Of a stretch of 64,000 nt of DNA, positions 19,299 through 28,103 are shown piece by piece. The notes under the pieces were generated by a model that did not search any database, was not told where the DNA came from, and worked only from the letters and a program-made list of their open reading frames with translations. Every line of letters starts with the position of its first letter. Position 1 is the first letter of the stretch. The position numbers and the translations under genes were made by a program. Source of the stretch: an uncultured Roseobacter sp. GTDB lineage: Bacteria; Pseudomonadota; Alphaproteobacteria; Rhodobacterales; Rhodobacteraceae. Where the stretch lies: assembly GCF_947496515.1 (NCBI RefSeq), contig NZ_CANMDB010000003.1:248001-312000 (forward strand), given 5' to 3'.

Positions 19299-21025
19299 GA
19301 GGACTGCCGCACCTCCTCACACATCACGTAGTCCTGGGCAAAGGCACGTTCCAGATTGCGCAGATCCGCGGCTGTCAGCATGGCGCGCAGCTCCGTGACA
19401 TCCTCTGCCGGGCCTGGCCAGAGGTGGCGCGGCGCTTCTGTTCCCTCGGGCAGGGCGAAACAGGTGGTGGCGATCACCGATGCCGTCGCCGCGAGGTTGG
19501 CCACGTCGCCGATGTGATCGTACCGGACCCGACCGTACGCAATATCGCTGGACTGCGGACGCCAATGGCGGTCCAGATCGCGGGCGCTGTTATCCTGCGC
19601 CAGCACGTCGAGAAACGCGCTGAGCGATAGCGTATCCTCGGGCGCGCGCCCGATATGGCGCATCAGCCTGTCCTTCTGCCGGTGCCCGCCTCTGATCCGG
19701 TCGGCCCAGGCTGCCAGCGTCCGCTCGGTCGGGTCGCGCACCACGGTGAACCGGAACCGCGTGGCATCCCGCAACGCGCTTTGCGCCATCTCCTCCGTCA
19801 GGCTGCGTTTGCCGCTCAGCATCAGCGCTTTTGGCGGTTTGTGCAGCTTGGCATGGGTCAGCCCGCCCGGGTCGCCGCCCAGAAAACCCAGCTGATACGT
19901 CATCAGTGTCGCCAGCACGTGGCTGCACGCCGCCTTGTGGTTCTTCATGTAAAGGAAAGGTTGCGCGGCCGTCCCCTCCGCCGACAGATGCACCGTCTGC
20001 AGGAAATGCGCGGTGCCGAGGTAGCACGCCAGCAGGGTGTTGTCGGGCGCGGGGTCCTCCTGTGCCAGGGCGTGCCTCACAAACCCCCGTTCCACCCGGT
20101 ATTTCCGGGACAGCTGATCGCGGGACAGGCCCAGATCCCGTGCATCGGCGCGCAGGTTTCGACGCAGCGTGCGGGCCTCCTCAGCCGTGCGCAGGGTCTT
20201 GGGTTTGGCAGGGATCGGGGCCCGCGACGGGTCGATGCCGTGCTTGCGGAGCAGCCCGTGCATGTAGCTGCCCGCCTGCGGGCGATTGCTCTCCCGCTCC
20301 TGCAGCCGCGGCTTCATCCGCCGGGCCCAGAAATGCACGCCACGGGTCTCGGGCGTCAGCGCCTCTGCGGCGTCAAACCGGCTGAGGATCATGCGGTTAC
20401 GGTGTGGAAAGCTGATGGGGTAGAAGGCCGCCTGCGGTCGCGCGTGCGCGATCTCGCTGCTTTGCTGCAGGAAATAGGTGACCGCTGCGGGACCGGTGAA
20501 GCCCCATGTCTGCTCGGTCAGATGCACCGGCGTGCCAGCGTCCCGCTCCGCTTCCAGCTCCCGCCGCTGCCAGGGTTTCAGCCAGGGGGCGATGGCGTAG
20601 GGATCGTCGAAGAACGCCAGCAGATTGCGCAGGGCAGCACTCTGCCGGGGCAGCGCCAGCACGGCGTTGCAGACCAGCCCCGGTTTCTCCCAGCCAAAAA
20701 GATACCCGTCCTCCGGGTCAAAGGGCCGGTGACAATACATATCCGCATCGACCCAGATGGCATCGGTCTGCGCCAGCAGATGCAGCCGCCACAGATCCGC
20801 GTGAATGGCCGGGCTGCCGGTGCGCGCGTGGCGCAGCATCGGCTCCGCCGGAAAGACCTTTGCCGCATCGCCTGCCGTCACCCCCTCCGGCAGGTTGTCG
20901 ATGTGCGCATAGCTGTACAGCGTCGTGGGATGACCCGCATCGGCAAAGGATTTCAGGCAAAGCTGCTCCAGCCACGACAGCCGCCCGCCGATCCACAGGC
21001 TGGCAATCTCGGGCTGATCGGGCAT
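19295..21025 (-). CDS. Fusion of a capsular glycosyltransferase and a PAPS-dependent sulfotransferase
   Basis: A 576-residue protein. The N-terminal half resembles capsule-synthesis/alpha-1,4-type sugar transferases: IASLWIGGRLSWLEQLCLKSF, AIHADLWRLHLL and the DxD motif WVDADMY at 92-97, then EQTWGFTGPAAVTYFL. The C-terminal half carries the two sulfotransferase signatures: a 5'-phosphosulfate loop YMKNHKAACSHV at 359-370 and a 3'-phosphate motif FTVVRDPTERTLAAWADRI at 426-444. It should thus add a sugar and a sulfate group, presumably to the same surface glycan. The ATG at 21023-21025 has an AGGAG site 11 nt upstream; the frame is open 74 codons further but that stretch looks non-coding. It is the first gene of a two-gene minus-strand operon. 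Confidence 0.82.
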   Translation of the reverse strand: MPDQPEIASLWIGGRLSWLEQLCLKSFADAGHPTTLYSYAHIDNLPEGVTAGDAAKVFPAEPMLRHARTGSPAIHADLWRLHLLAQTDAIWVDADMYCHRPFDPEDGYLFGWEKPGLVCNAVLALPRQSAALRNLLAFFDDPYAIAPWLKPWQRRELEAERDAGTPVHLTEQTWGFTGPAAVTYFLQQSSEIAHARPQAAFYPISFPHRNRMILSRFDAAEALTPETRGVHFWARRMKPRLQERESNRPQAGSYMHGLLRKHGIDPSRAPIPAKPKTLRTAEEARTLRRNLRADARDLGLSRDQLSRKYRVERGFVRHALAQEDPAPDNTLLACYLGTAHFLQTVHLSAEGTAAQPFLYMKNHKAACSHVLATLMTYQLGFLGGDPGGLTHAKLHKPPKALMLSGKRSLTEEMAQSALRDATRFRFTVVRDPTERTLAAWADRIRGGHRQKDRLMRHIGRAPEDTLSLSAFLDVLAQDNSARDLDRHWRPQSSDIAYGRVRYDHIGDVANLAATASVIATTCFALPEGTEAPRHLWPGPAEDVTELRAMLTAADLRNLERAFAQDYVMCEEVRQSS

Positions 21026-21140
21026 TGGCGGACGGCTCCTGACGGTGGGACGGTGCCGCGCAACAGGCAGGGCGCAGCACCCTCGCACCATCGCGGACCC
21101 AGCCCCCAAGGTCCAGCCGCACGGCCGCGGAATAAACCCT

Positions 21141-21168
21141 TTGCATTTTCGCTTAGCAGAAGTAATTT
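21141..21168 (+). promoter_or_regulatory. Candidate promoter of the TRAP/beta-oxidation operon
   Basis: TTGCAT (21141-21146) and TAATTT (21163-21168) are separated by 16 nt in the AT-rich strip just before the dctP ribosome site. The match is modest and no IclR-type palindrome was found with confidence. Confidence 0.3.
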
Positions 21169-21195
21169 GCGCATAGTAAAAAAGGGGAGGATAAG

Positions 21196-22242
21196 ATGAC
21201 ACCACTGAAAGCTGCCGCGCTCGCGGCCGCCGCCGCGCTGCTGACAACGCCCGCGCTGGCCGAGACCGTGCTGATCCACGGTGAGCCTGCCCCCAACCGC
21301 GGTGCCCGCGCCGCAGCCATCCAATGGTTCGCCGACGAGGTCGCGGCGCGATCCGGTGGCGACATCCGCATCGACATCCAGTGGGGCGGTGCGCTCTTCA
21401 AGGCCAACGCGGCCAAGCAATCCATCCGCGACGGTGTCGCCGACATGGGCACCATCATCTCCGTCTACTACCCGCAGGAATTCGCCAGCTACGGCATCGC
21501 GGATCTGCCGCTCGACAACCCCGACGCCTGGGTCGGGATGCGCGCCACGGATGAGCTTTTCCGGACGAATGACGCGATCAAGGCCTCGCTGGCGGATCAG
21601 AACCTGGTCTATGTCGGCACTTTCACCACCAGCCAGGTCAACATCGGCTGCAACGGCGCCGCGATCCGCAGCATCGCCGATATCGACGGGCTCAAGGTCC
21701 GCGGGGTGGGCGCCTATGGCAAGGTCTTTGGCGACACCGGCGCCAATATGGTGCGCATGTCGATCTACGACGCCTACCAGGGGCTCGACAGCGGGCTCAT
21801 CGACTGCTCGCAGGGCTATTCCTACGCGGTCTCTGCGCTCAAGCAGGATGAGGTCATGACCAGCTACACGATCCTCGACTGGGGGCAGGTGGGCGGTGTC
21901 GGTACTTTCATGAACAAGGATGCCTTTGATGCGCTGACGCCCGAGCAACAGGCGGTGCTGATGGAGGCAGGCTCGGACATGGTGGACCATTTCGGCGAGA
22001 CGCTGACCGCCGCCAATGAGGGCGCCATTGCCACCATGAAGGAAAAGGGGATTGAGGTGATCACCCTGCCCGAGGCAGAGCGTGCGCAGCTGGTCGACCG
22101 CGGCGTTCCTTACGTGGATGCCTGGATCGAGACGGCGAATGCCACCGGGCTCGATGGTGCAGCCTTGCTGGAGGAGTACCGCGCCCTGCTGGCCAAGTAT
22201 ACGGAGCTGCGGGACACCGAAGGCTACCCCTGGGCGGAGTGA
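21196..22242 (+). CDS. dctP: TRAP transporter solute-binding protein DctP
   Basis: A 348-residue periplasmic binding protein of a tripartite ATP-independent (TRAP) importer, which uses the Na+ gradient to take up organic acids. Residues 1-23 are a signal peptide ending in PALAET. Family features include the IDIQWGGALFKANAAKQSIRDGVADMG block and VKVRGVGA-like KVRGVGAYGKVFGDTGA, where the carboxylate-binding Arg sits, and ANEGAIATMKEKGIEV near the end. The GGGGAGG ribosome site is very good. It is the first gene of a long operon with the membrane subunits and a beta-oxidation set, so the ligand is probably a carboxylate or dicarboxylate fed to that pathway. Confidence 0.93.
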   Translation: MTPLKAAALAAAAALLTTPALAETVLIHGEPAPNRGARAAAIQWFADEVAARSGGDIRIDIQWGGALFKANAAKQSIRDGVADMGTIISVYYPQEFASYGIADLPLDNPDAWVGMRATDELFRTNDAIKASLADQNLVYVGTFTTSQVNIGCNGAAIRSIADIDGLKVRGVGAYGKVFGDTGANMVRMSIYDAYQGLDSGLIDCSQGYSYAVSALKQDEVMTSYTILDWGQVGGVGTFMNKDAFDALTPEQQAVLMEAGSDMVDHFGETLTAANEGAIATMKEKGIEVITLPEAERAQLVDRGVPYVDAWIETANATGLDGAALLEEYRALLAKYTELRDTEGYPWAE

Positions 22243-22248
22243 ACGGGG

Positions 22249-22728
22249 ATGCTCAAGCGCGTTGAAGCACTGGCTCTCGGGCTGGCGGCTGTGGCGGTTT
22301 TCGCCATGGGCGCCATGATCACGCTGAACGTGGTGCTGCGTCTGTTCGGGACGGCATTGCCTGACAGCGTGGTCATCGTGCGCGAGCTGATGGTGGCCGC
22401 GATCATCCTGCCACTGGCCGCGGTAACGGCAGCGCGCGCGCATGTCTGTGTCGAGGTGCTGACCAACATGCTGCCTCAGCGGGTGACGCAGGGTCTGATC
22501 CTCATCGGCTGGGTCGTGGGGCTGGCGGCCTTTGCGCCGCTGATCTTTGCCGCCTGGCGGGAGCTTGCGGCCACCTGGACCAGCGGCAGCTTTTACTTCG
22601 GCGATCTGTCCTTGCCCAAATGGCCTGGGCGGCTGGTGTTCTTTGTGGGCCTCTGCATCTTCTGGCTGCGTCTGTTGACGGTGCTAGTGGCGGATACGCG
22701 CGCCTTTCTCACCGGGCAGGAGGGATAG
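22249..22728 (+). CDS. dctQ: TRAP transporter small membrane subunit DctQ
   Basis: A 159-residue protein with four predicted membrane helices, as usual for DctQ, which bridges the binding protein and the large permease. Hydrophobic segments lie at about 8-28, 45-62, 84-106 and 126-150. The conserved RELMVAAIILPLAAVTAARAHVCVEVL stretch of the family is present. It begins 6 bp after dctP and ends 2 bp before dctM. Confidence 0.92.
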   Translation: MLKRVEALALGLAAVAVFAMGAMITLNVVLRLFGTALPDSVVIVRELMVAAIILPLAAVTAARAHVCVEVLTNMLPQRVTQGLILIGWVVGLAAFAPLIFAAWRELAATWTSGSFYFGDLSLPKWPGRLVFFVGLCIFWLRLLTVLVADTRAFLTGQEG

Positions 22729-22730
22729 CC

Positions 22731-24068
22731 ATGGATCCCTCTCTCATCGGGCTGATCGCCTTTGCCTCGGTGCTGGTCATGCTGGCCATCCGCGTGCCGA
22801 TTGCCTTTGCGCTGGCACTGGCGGCCATCGTCGGCACCTTCTTCATCTTTGCCCTGCGCACGGGCAGTTTCGCGCCGGAGCGTGCCATCCGCCCCACTGC
22901 CTCGCTGACCTTTTCGAACGCCTTTGACCTCATCCACAACTACAACCTGTCGATGATCCCGCTGTTTGTGGCGCTGGGCCATATTGCCTACCGCGCCGAC
23001 ATCACCACGAATATCTACGAGGCCGCCAAGGTCTGGCTGGCCAACCTGCGCGGCGGTGTGGCCATGGCCTCCATCGTCGGCTGCGGCGGGTTCTCCGCCA
23101 TCACCGGCAGCTCCATCGCCTGCGCCTCGACCATGGGGCGCATCTGCACGCCGGAGATGCTGCGCATGGGCTATGACAATCGCCTCGCCACCGCCTCTGT
23201 GGCGGCGGGAGGCACGCTGGGCTCGCTGATCCCGCCGTCGGTGCTCTTTATCATCTACGGGATTTTCACCGAAACCTCGATCTCGCAGCTGTTTCTGGCG
23301 GGCATCCTGCCGGGGATACTGACGCTTCTGGGTTTCGTGCTTGTGGTGGCCCTCTGGGTGCGGCGCGACCCTTCGGTCGCACCCGCCACCGGCACCGCCT
23401 ACTCCATGGCCGAACGTCGCCGCGCGGCTTTTATGGCCTGGCCCGCGCTGGTACTCTTTATGCTGATCGTGGGCGGCATCTACGGCGGTATCTTCACCGC
23501 GACCGAAGCCGCTGCCGTGGCCGTTGCCCTCGCAATCCTGATCGGGGTGGCCCAGCGTCAGCTGACGCTGGAGGATCTGTGGCTGTCGCTCAAGGAGACC
23601 TGCATCCAGACGGCGAGCATCTTCATCATCGCCGCTGCCGCCAAGATCTTCGTGGCCTTCATCGCGCTCACCGGCGTGGCGCCGGACCTCGTGGCCTGGG
23701 TCTCTGCCTCGGATCTGTCGGTGCTGACCTTCATGCTCGCCGTGGCGCTGATCTATTTGCTGCTGGGCATGTTCCTCGACCCCATCGGGATCATGGTGCT
23801 GACTTTGCCGCTGCTCATCCCGCTGGTGGAGATCTACGGGCTCAACCTCATCTGGTTCGGGGTTGTGGTGATCAAACTGCTGGAGATCGGGCTGATCACC
23901 CCGCCGGTGGGGCTCAACGTCTTCGTGATCGCAAGCGTGGTGGGCGATGACGCGCCGCTGCACCGGATCTTTGCCGGGATCGCGCGGTTCCTCTCCATCG
24001 ATGTGATCGTGCTGGGGCTGATCATGGCCTTCCCGGTTATTTCCCTCTTGATCCCGCAGAGCATGTGA
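22731..24068 (+). CDS. dctM: TRAP transporter large permease DctM
   Basis: A 445-residue, very hydrophobic protein with about 12 membrane segments, the ion-coupled transport subunit of the TRAP system. Family landmarks are GGVAMASIVGCGGFSAITGSS, the MGYDNRLATASVAAGGTLGSLIPPSV block and GMFLDPIGIMVLTLPLLIP with ITPPVGLNVFVI near the end. I chose the ATG at 22731, just after the dctQ stop, behind a GGAGG site overlapping the end of dctQ. Its stop overlaps the iclR start (TGATG). Confidence 0.95.
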   Translation: MDPSLIGLIAFASVLVMLAIRVPIAFALALAAIVGTFFIFALRTGSFAPERAIRPTASLTFSNAFDLIHNYNLSMIPLFVALGHIAYRADITTNIYEAAKVWLANLRGGVAMASIVGCGGFSAITGSSIACASTMGRICTPEMLRMGYDNRLATASVAAGGTLGSLIPPSVLFIIYGIFTETSISQLFLAGILPGILTLLGFVLVVALWVRRDPSVAPATGTAYSMAERRRAAFMAWPALVLFMLIVGGIYGGIFTATEAAAVAVALAILIGVAQRQLTLEDLWLSLKETCIQTASIFIIAAAAKIFVAFIALTGVAPDLVAWVSASDLSVLTFMLAVALIYLLLGMFLDPIGIMVLTLPLLIPLVEIYGLNLIWFGVVVIKLLEIGLITPPVGLNVFVIASVVGDDAPLHRIFAGIARFLSIDVIVLGLIMAFPVISLLIPQSM

Positions 24069-24826
24069 TGACCGACCGCAAATTTGCCAATACCCTCGCC
24101 CGTGGCCTGTCGGTGCTCCGCGCCTTCCGGGTCAGTGACGACGGCATCACCCGGACCGAACTGGTCGTGCGCACCGGCCTCGCGCCTGCCACGATCACCC
24201 GGCTGACGCACACGCTGAAAGAGCTGGGCTATCTCAGCCAGCACGGCAGCCTGCTGCGCCTCGGTCCGGCGGCCTTTGCGCTGGCCAGCGTGGCGAATGC
24301 GTCAGGCTCTTTCCTCGACATCGCCGATGGGGCGATGCAGGATCTGGCCGACCGCACCCGCACCATGGTGCTGCTCGCCGTGCCGGACGGGCCCAGCATG
24401 ACGCTGGTGCGCACCTGGCGGCCGCAAGGCGTCGCGTCGATCTGGCTGGAGCCGGGCAACCGGGTGCCCATCGCGCATTCCTCCACCGGGCAGGCCTATC
24501 TGGCGGGCCTGAGCGCCGCACGCTTCGCCGCCAAAAACCCCGACGCCATCTGGCAGCAGATGCGGCAGGCGGGACGCGCGCAGCTTGCCACCCAGGGCTT
24601 CAGTGTCATTCAGGGGCCCACGCGCTACACCAATTCCGTCAACGCCGTGGCCCACCCTTATCTCGCAGGTGATCTGGGCGAGCCTGTGGTCTTTACCTGC
24701 GGCGCCACGCCGGACATGCTCAGCGACACCCGCGCGGTGCAAGAGGTCGGCCCCGCGCTGCGCGATGTCGTGCGCGCGCTCGAACGCCAGACCGGCGCAC
24801 CCAGGAGCTATGATGCCAATAACTGA
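24068..24826 (+). CDS. IclR-family transcriptional regulator
   Basis: A protein of 252 residues: a winged helix-turn-helix at about residues 7-70 (ANTLARGLSVLRAF, then TRTELVVRTGLAPATITRLTHTLKELGYL) followed by the IclR effector domain (FLDIADGAMQDLADRTRTMVLL, HSSTGQAYLAGL, VNAVAHPYLA). IclR proteins sense small carboxylates or aromatic acids and act as repressor or activator of adjacent catabolic operons. It sits between the transporter and enzyme genes in the same transcript, so self-coupled control by the imported substrate or its CoA-pathway intermediate is likely. A GTG one codon upstream (24065) is the alternative start. Confidence 0.92.
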   Translation: MTDRKFANTLARGLSVLRAFRVSDDGITRTELVVRTGLAPATITRLTHTLKELGYLSQHGSLLRLGPAAFALASVANASGSFLDIADGAMQDLADRTRTMVLLAVPDGPSMTLVRTWRPQGVASIWLEPGNRVPIAHSSTGQAYLAGLSAARFAAKNPDAIWQQMRQAGRAQLATQGFSVIQGPTRYTNSVNAVAHPYLAGDLGEPVVFTCGATPDMLSDTRAVQEVGPALRDVVRALERQTGAPRSYDANN

Positions 24827-24835
24827 GAGGACACC

Positions 24836-26923
24836 ATGACAGTTCGCTACGAAAAAGCCGGTGACGTCGCTCTGCTGGCTGCCGACAACCCGCCCGTCAA
24901 CGCGCTCGGCCTCGATATGCGCTACGGGCTGCAAGATGGCATGGCCCGCGCGCTGGAGGATGGTGCGCGCGCGGTTGTGATCTACGGTCATGGGCGCACG
25001 TGGTTTGCGGGTGCGGATATTCGCGAGTTCGGCAAGCCGCCAAAGGACCCGATGCTGCCGGATCTCTGCAACACCATCGAGGCGTCACCGGTGCCGGTGA
25101 TTGCCGCCCTGCACGGCACGGCCTTGGGTGGCGGGCTGGAGGTGGCGATGGCCTGTCACTACCGCATCTGTCTGGGCGACGCGAAACTGGGGCTGCCGGA
25201 GGTGGGTCTGGGCATCCTGCCCGGCGCGGGCGGCACGCAACGCCTGCCGCGGCTGGTGGGCTTTGCCAAGGCCATCGAGATGATCACCACCGGCAAACCC
25301 ATTGGGGCGCAGGACGCCCATGACACGGGCCTCGTCGACACGCTCGCCGCCCCCGGCTCCGACCTGCGCGCGGCTGGTCTGGCCTATGCCGAGATGCTGT
25401 TGGCCAGCGGCGCACCGCCCCGCCCAACCCGCGCGATACCGGCGCCCGAGGCCGTGGATTTCGACTATGCCCAACGGCAGGTCGCCAAGAAAGCCCGCGG
25501 CCAGCTGTCACCGGTGACAGCGCTTGCGGCGGTGGCCGCCGCTGCCACCTTGTCCTTTGACGACGGGCTGGCCGAAGAGCGCCGCCTCTTCAACACGCTG
25601 ATGGAGACCGACCAGCGCAAGGGGTTGATCCACGCCTTTTTTGCCGAACGGCAGGTGAGCAAGCTGCCCGAACTGGCCGGGGTTGCCCCGCGCGAGACGG
25701 ATCATATCGGTGTCATCGGCGGTGGCACCATGGGCGCGGGCATCGCCACTGCCGCCTTGCTGGCGCGCCGTCACGTCACGGTCATCGAGCGTGACAGCGC
25801 GGCCGCAGAGGCCGGCCGCAAACGCATCGGGACCAACCTCGCCGGTGCGCTCCGCCGCGGCAAGATCGACCAGCAGACCCACGATGCGCTGCGCGATGAC
25901 CATCTGAGCACCGCCACCGACTACGTCGCACTGGCGCATTCCGATGTGATCATCGAGGCTGTCTTTGAGGATATGGCCGTCAAGAAGCAGGTCTTTGCCC
26001 AGATCGAGGCCGTGGCCAAACCGGGTGCGGTGCTGGCCACCAACACCTCCTACCTCGACATTGACGAGATCGCCGCCAGCACTTCCCGCGCTGCGGACGT
26101 GCTGGGCCTGCATTTATTTTCACCCGCCCATGTCATGCGCCTGCTGGAGGTGGTCGTGGGCGACGCGACCGCGCCAGAGGTTACCGCCACGGGCTTCGCG
26201 CTCGGCAAGGCTCTGGGCAAGGTCTCTGTCCGCGCGGGCGTCTGCGATGGCTTCATCGGCAACCGCATCCTGTCGGCCTACCGCACGGCGGCCGATCACA
26301 TGATCCTCGACGGCGCCAGCCCCTACCAGATCGACAGGGTGATGGAGGATTTCGGCTTTGCCATGGGTCCCTTTGCGGTGGCCGATCTCGCCGGGCTCGA
26401 CATCGGCTGGGCCAACCGCAAGCGCCTCGCGCCCACGCGCCAGCCCCACGAACGCGTCCCTGCCTATGTGGATAGGCTCTGCGAGGAAGGCCACTTCGGG
26501 CAGAAAACCGGCCGTGGCTACTACGTGTACGACGATCGGAACCGCAGCGAAAACCCCGATGTCATCCCCCTGATCGAGGCCGAGCGCGCCGAACGGGGCA
26601 CCCCCGCCCGCGACTTCACGGACGCGCAGATCCTGCGCCGCTACATGGCCGCCATGGTCAACGAAGCCGCCAAGGTGGTGGGCGAGGGCATCGCGCGCCG
26701 TCCGCTCGACGTGGATGTGGTGCTGCTGATGGGTTACGGCTTTCCGCGCTATCACGGCGGTCCGCTCAAATGGGCGGATCTGCAAGGGCTGCCGGACCTG
26801 CTGCGCGACATTGAAACCTTCGCTGAGGAGGATCCCCACTTCTGGCAGCCCGCGCCGCTCCTGAACAAGCTGGTGGCCAAGGGCGCCAGTTTCGACGACC
26901 TCAATAAGGACGCACAGACATGA
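24836..26923 (+). CDS. Bifunctional enoyl-CoA hydratase/3-hydroxyacyl-CoA dehydrogenase (FadB/PimF-like)
   Basis: A 695-residue multifunctional beta-oxidation enzyme. The N-terminal crotonase domain (about 1-190) has the oxyanion-hole segment HGTALGGGLEVAMACHYRI and the catalytic-Glu region GLPEVGLGILPGAGGTQRL. The Rossmann domain (about 290-470) has IGVIGGGTMGAGIATAALL for NAD binding, ATNTSYLDIDEIA and the catalytic LHLFSPAHVMRLLEVV. Two C-terminal 3-HCDH helical domains follow (GFIGNRILSAYR; GYGFPRYHGGPLKWAD). It would convert trans-2-enoyl-CoA to 3-ketoacyl-CoA. Its stop overlaps the thiolase start by 4 bp. The same gene type is pimF in the pimelate operon of Rhodopseudomonas. Confidence 0.95.
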   Translation: MTVRYEKAGDVALLAADNPPVNALGLDMRYGLQDGMARALEDGARAVVIYGHGRTWFAGADIREFGKPPKDPMLPDLCNTIEASPVPVIAALHGTALGGGLEVAMACHYRICLGDAKLGLPEVGLGILPGAGGTQRLPRLVGFAKAIEMITTGKPIGAQDAHDTGLVDTLAAPGSDLRAAGLAYAEMLLASGAPPRPTRAIPAPEAVDFDYAQRQVAKKARGQLSPVTALAAVAAAATLSFDDGLAEERRLFNTLMETDQRKGLIHAFFAERQVSKLPELAGVAPRETDHIGVIGGGTMGAGIATAALLARRHVTVIERDSAAAEAGRKRIGTNLAGALRRGKIDQQTHDALRDDHLSTATDYVALAHSDVIIEAVFEDMAVKKQVFAQIEAVAKPGAVLATNTSYLDIDEIAASTSRAADVLGLHLFSPAHVMRLLEVVVGDATAPEVTATGFALGKALGKVSVRAGVCDGFIGNRILSAYRTAADHMILDGASPYQIDRVMEDFGFAMGPFAVADLAGLDIGWANRKRLAPTRQPHERVPAYVDRLCEEGHFGQKTGRGYYVYDDRNRSENPDVIPLIEAERAERGTPARDFTDAQILRRYMAAMVNEAAKVVGEGIARRPLDVDVVLLMGYGFPRYHGGPLKWADLQGLPDLLRDIETFAEEDPHFWQPAPLLNKLVAKGASFDDLNKDAQT

Positions 26924-28101
26924 AACAGGCCGTTTTCCTTGCCGCCGGGCGCACCGGCCTCGCCAAATCCTTCCGCGGATCGCTCAACCAGACCCACGGT
27001 GCCACGATGATGGGTCATGTGATCGCGGGCACCCTGGCGCAATCGGGCCTCGCCGCGGATGAGGTCGAAGATGTGGTTATCGGCTGCGGCTACCCGGAGG
27101 CAGAAACGGGCGGCAACATTGCCCGCCAGTCCGCCCTGCGCGCAGGGCTGCCCATTACCTCCGCAGGTCAGACCGTCAGCCGTTTCTGCGCCAGCGGGTT
27201 GCAGGCCATCGCCACGGCGGCCAATGCCATCACGCAGGACGGTGCAGGCCCGCAGGTCGCAGGCGGTGTGGAAAGCATCAGCCTCATCCAGCCCAGGATC
27301 CGCCGCGTGCCCGAACGCACGCTGGCAGCAGAGATGCCGCAGCTTTATCACACGATGATCGAAACCGCTGATCTGGTCGCCGACCGCTACGGTATCTCGC
27401 GCGCGGATCAGGATGCCTTTGCGCTCCTGTCGCAACAGCGCATCGCCGCGGCACAGCAGGCGGGGCATTTCAGCGCCGAGATCCTGCCCATGGACACGGT
27501 GATGCAGGTCAACGACCGCGACACCGGCGAGACCCGCGAGACACCCGTGACGCTTGATCGCGACGAATGCAACCGCCCCGGCACCACCCTCGAAGGGCTC
27601 GCCGGGCTGACCCCCGTGCGGGAGGGCGGGTTCGTCACCGCGGGCAACGCCAGCCAGTTGTCCGACGGCGCCGCTGCCGTGGTGATGATGGAGGCAGGCG
27701 AGGCAGAGGCCCGGGGCCTCACCCCCCTCGGTGCCTTCCGTGGTTTCGCCGTCGCCGGTTGCGGTCCCGAAGAGATGGGCATCGGCCCGGTTTTTGCCGT
27801 GCCCCTGCTGCTCGAACGCCACGGGCTCAGCGTGGGTGACATCGACCTGTGGGAGCTGAACGAGGCCTTCGCCAGCCAGGCGCTCTATTGTCGCGAGACG
27901 CTGGGGCTCGACCCCGATAAGGTCAACGTCAACGGCGGCTCCATCGCCATTGGCCATCCGTTCGGGATGACCGGCGCGCGGCTGGTGGCGCATGTGCTGC
28001 ACGAAGGCCGCCGCCGTAGCGCCAAGCTGGGCGTTGTGACCATGTGCATCGCCGGTGGCATGGGGGCCGCTGGCCTCATCGAAATCTACCCGGGAGACTG
28101 A
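26920..28101 (+). CDS. Acetyl-CoA C-acyltransferase (thiolase)
   Basis: A 393-residue degradative-type thiolase that cleaves 3-ketoacyl-CoA with CoA to acetyl-CoA and a chain shortened by two carbons. The nucleophilic Cys is in TVSRFCASGLQAIATAAN, the catalytic His in NGGSIAIGHPFGMTGARL, and the second Cys in VTMCIAGGMGAAGLIE. Length and motif spacing are normal. It overlaps the hydratase/dehydrogenase gene and is followed 2 bp later by the acyl-CoA dehydrogenase large subunit, an order like pimB in dicarboxylate operons. Confidence 0.95.
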   Translation: MKQAVFLAAGRTGLAKSFRGSLNQTHGATMMGHVIAGTLAQSGLAADEVEDVVIGCGYPEAETGGNIARQSALRAGLPITSAGQTVSRFCASGLQAIATAANAITQDGAGPQVAGGVESISLIQPRIRRVPERTLAAEMPQLYHTMIETADLVADRYGISRADQDAFALLSQQRIAAAQQAGHFSAEILPMDTVMQVNDRDTGETRETPVTLDRDECNRPGTTLEGLAGLTPVREGGFVTAGNASQLSDGAAAVVMMEAGEAEARGLTPLGAFRGFAVAGCGPEEMGIGPVFAVPLLLERHGLSVGDIDLWELNEAFASQALYCRETLGLDPDKVNVNGGSIAIGHPFGMTGARLVAHVLHEGRRRSAKLGVVTMCIAGGMGAAGLIEIYPGD

Positions 28102-28103
28102 GA

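Noticed and set aside
19655-21199. A 514-codon plus-strand frame opposite the sulfotransferase fusion
   Set aside because: Same reason: a composition typical of antisense frames and no recognisable domain.
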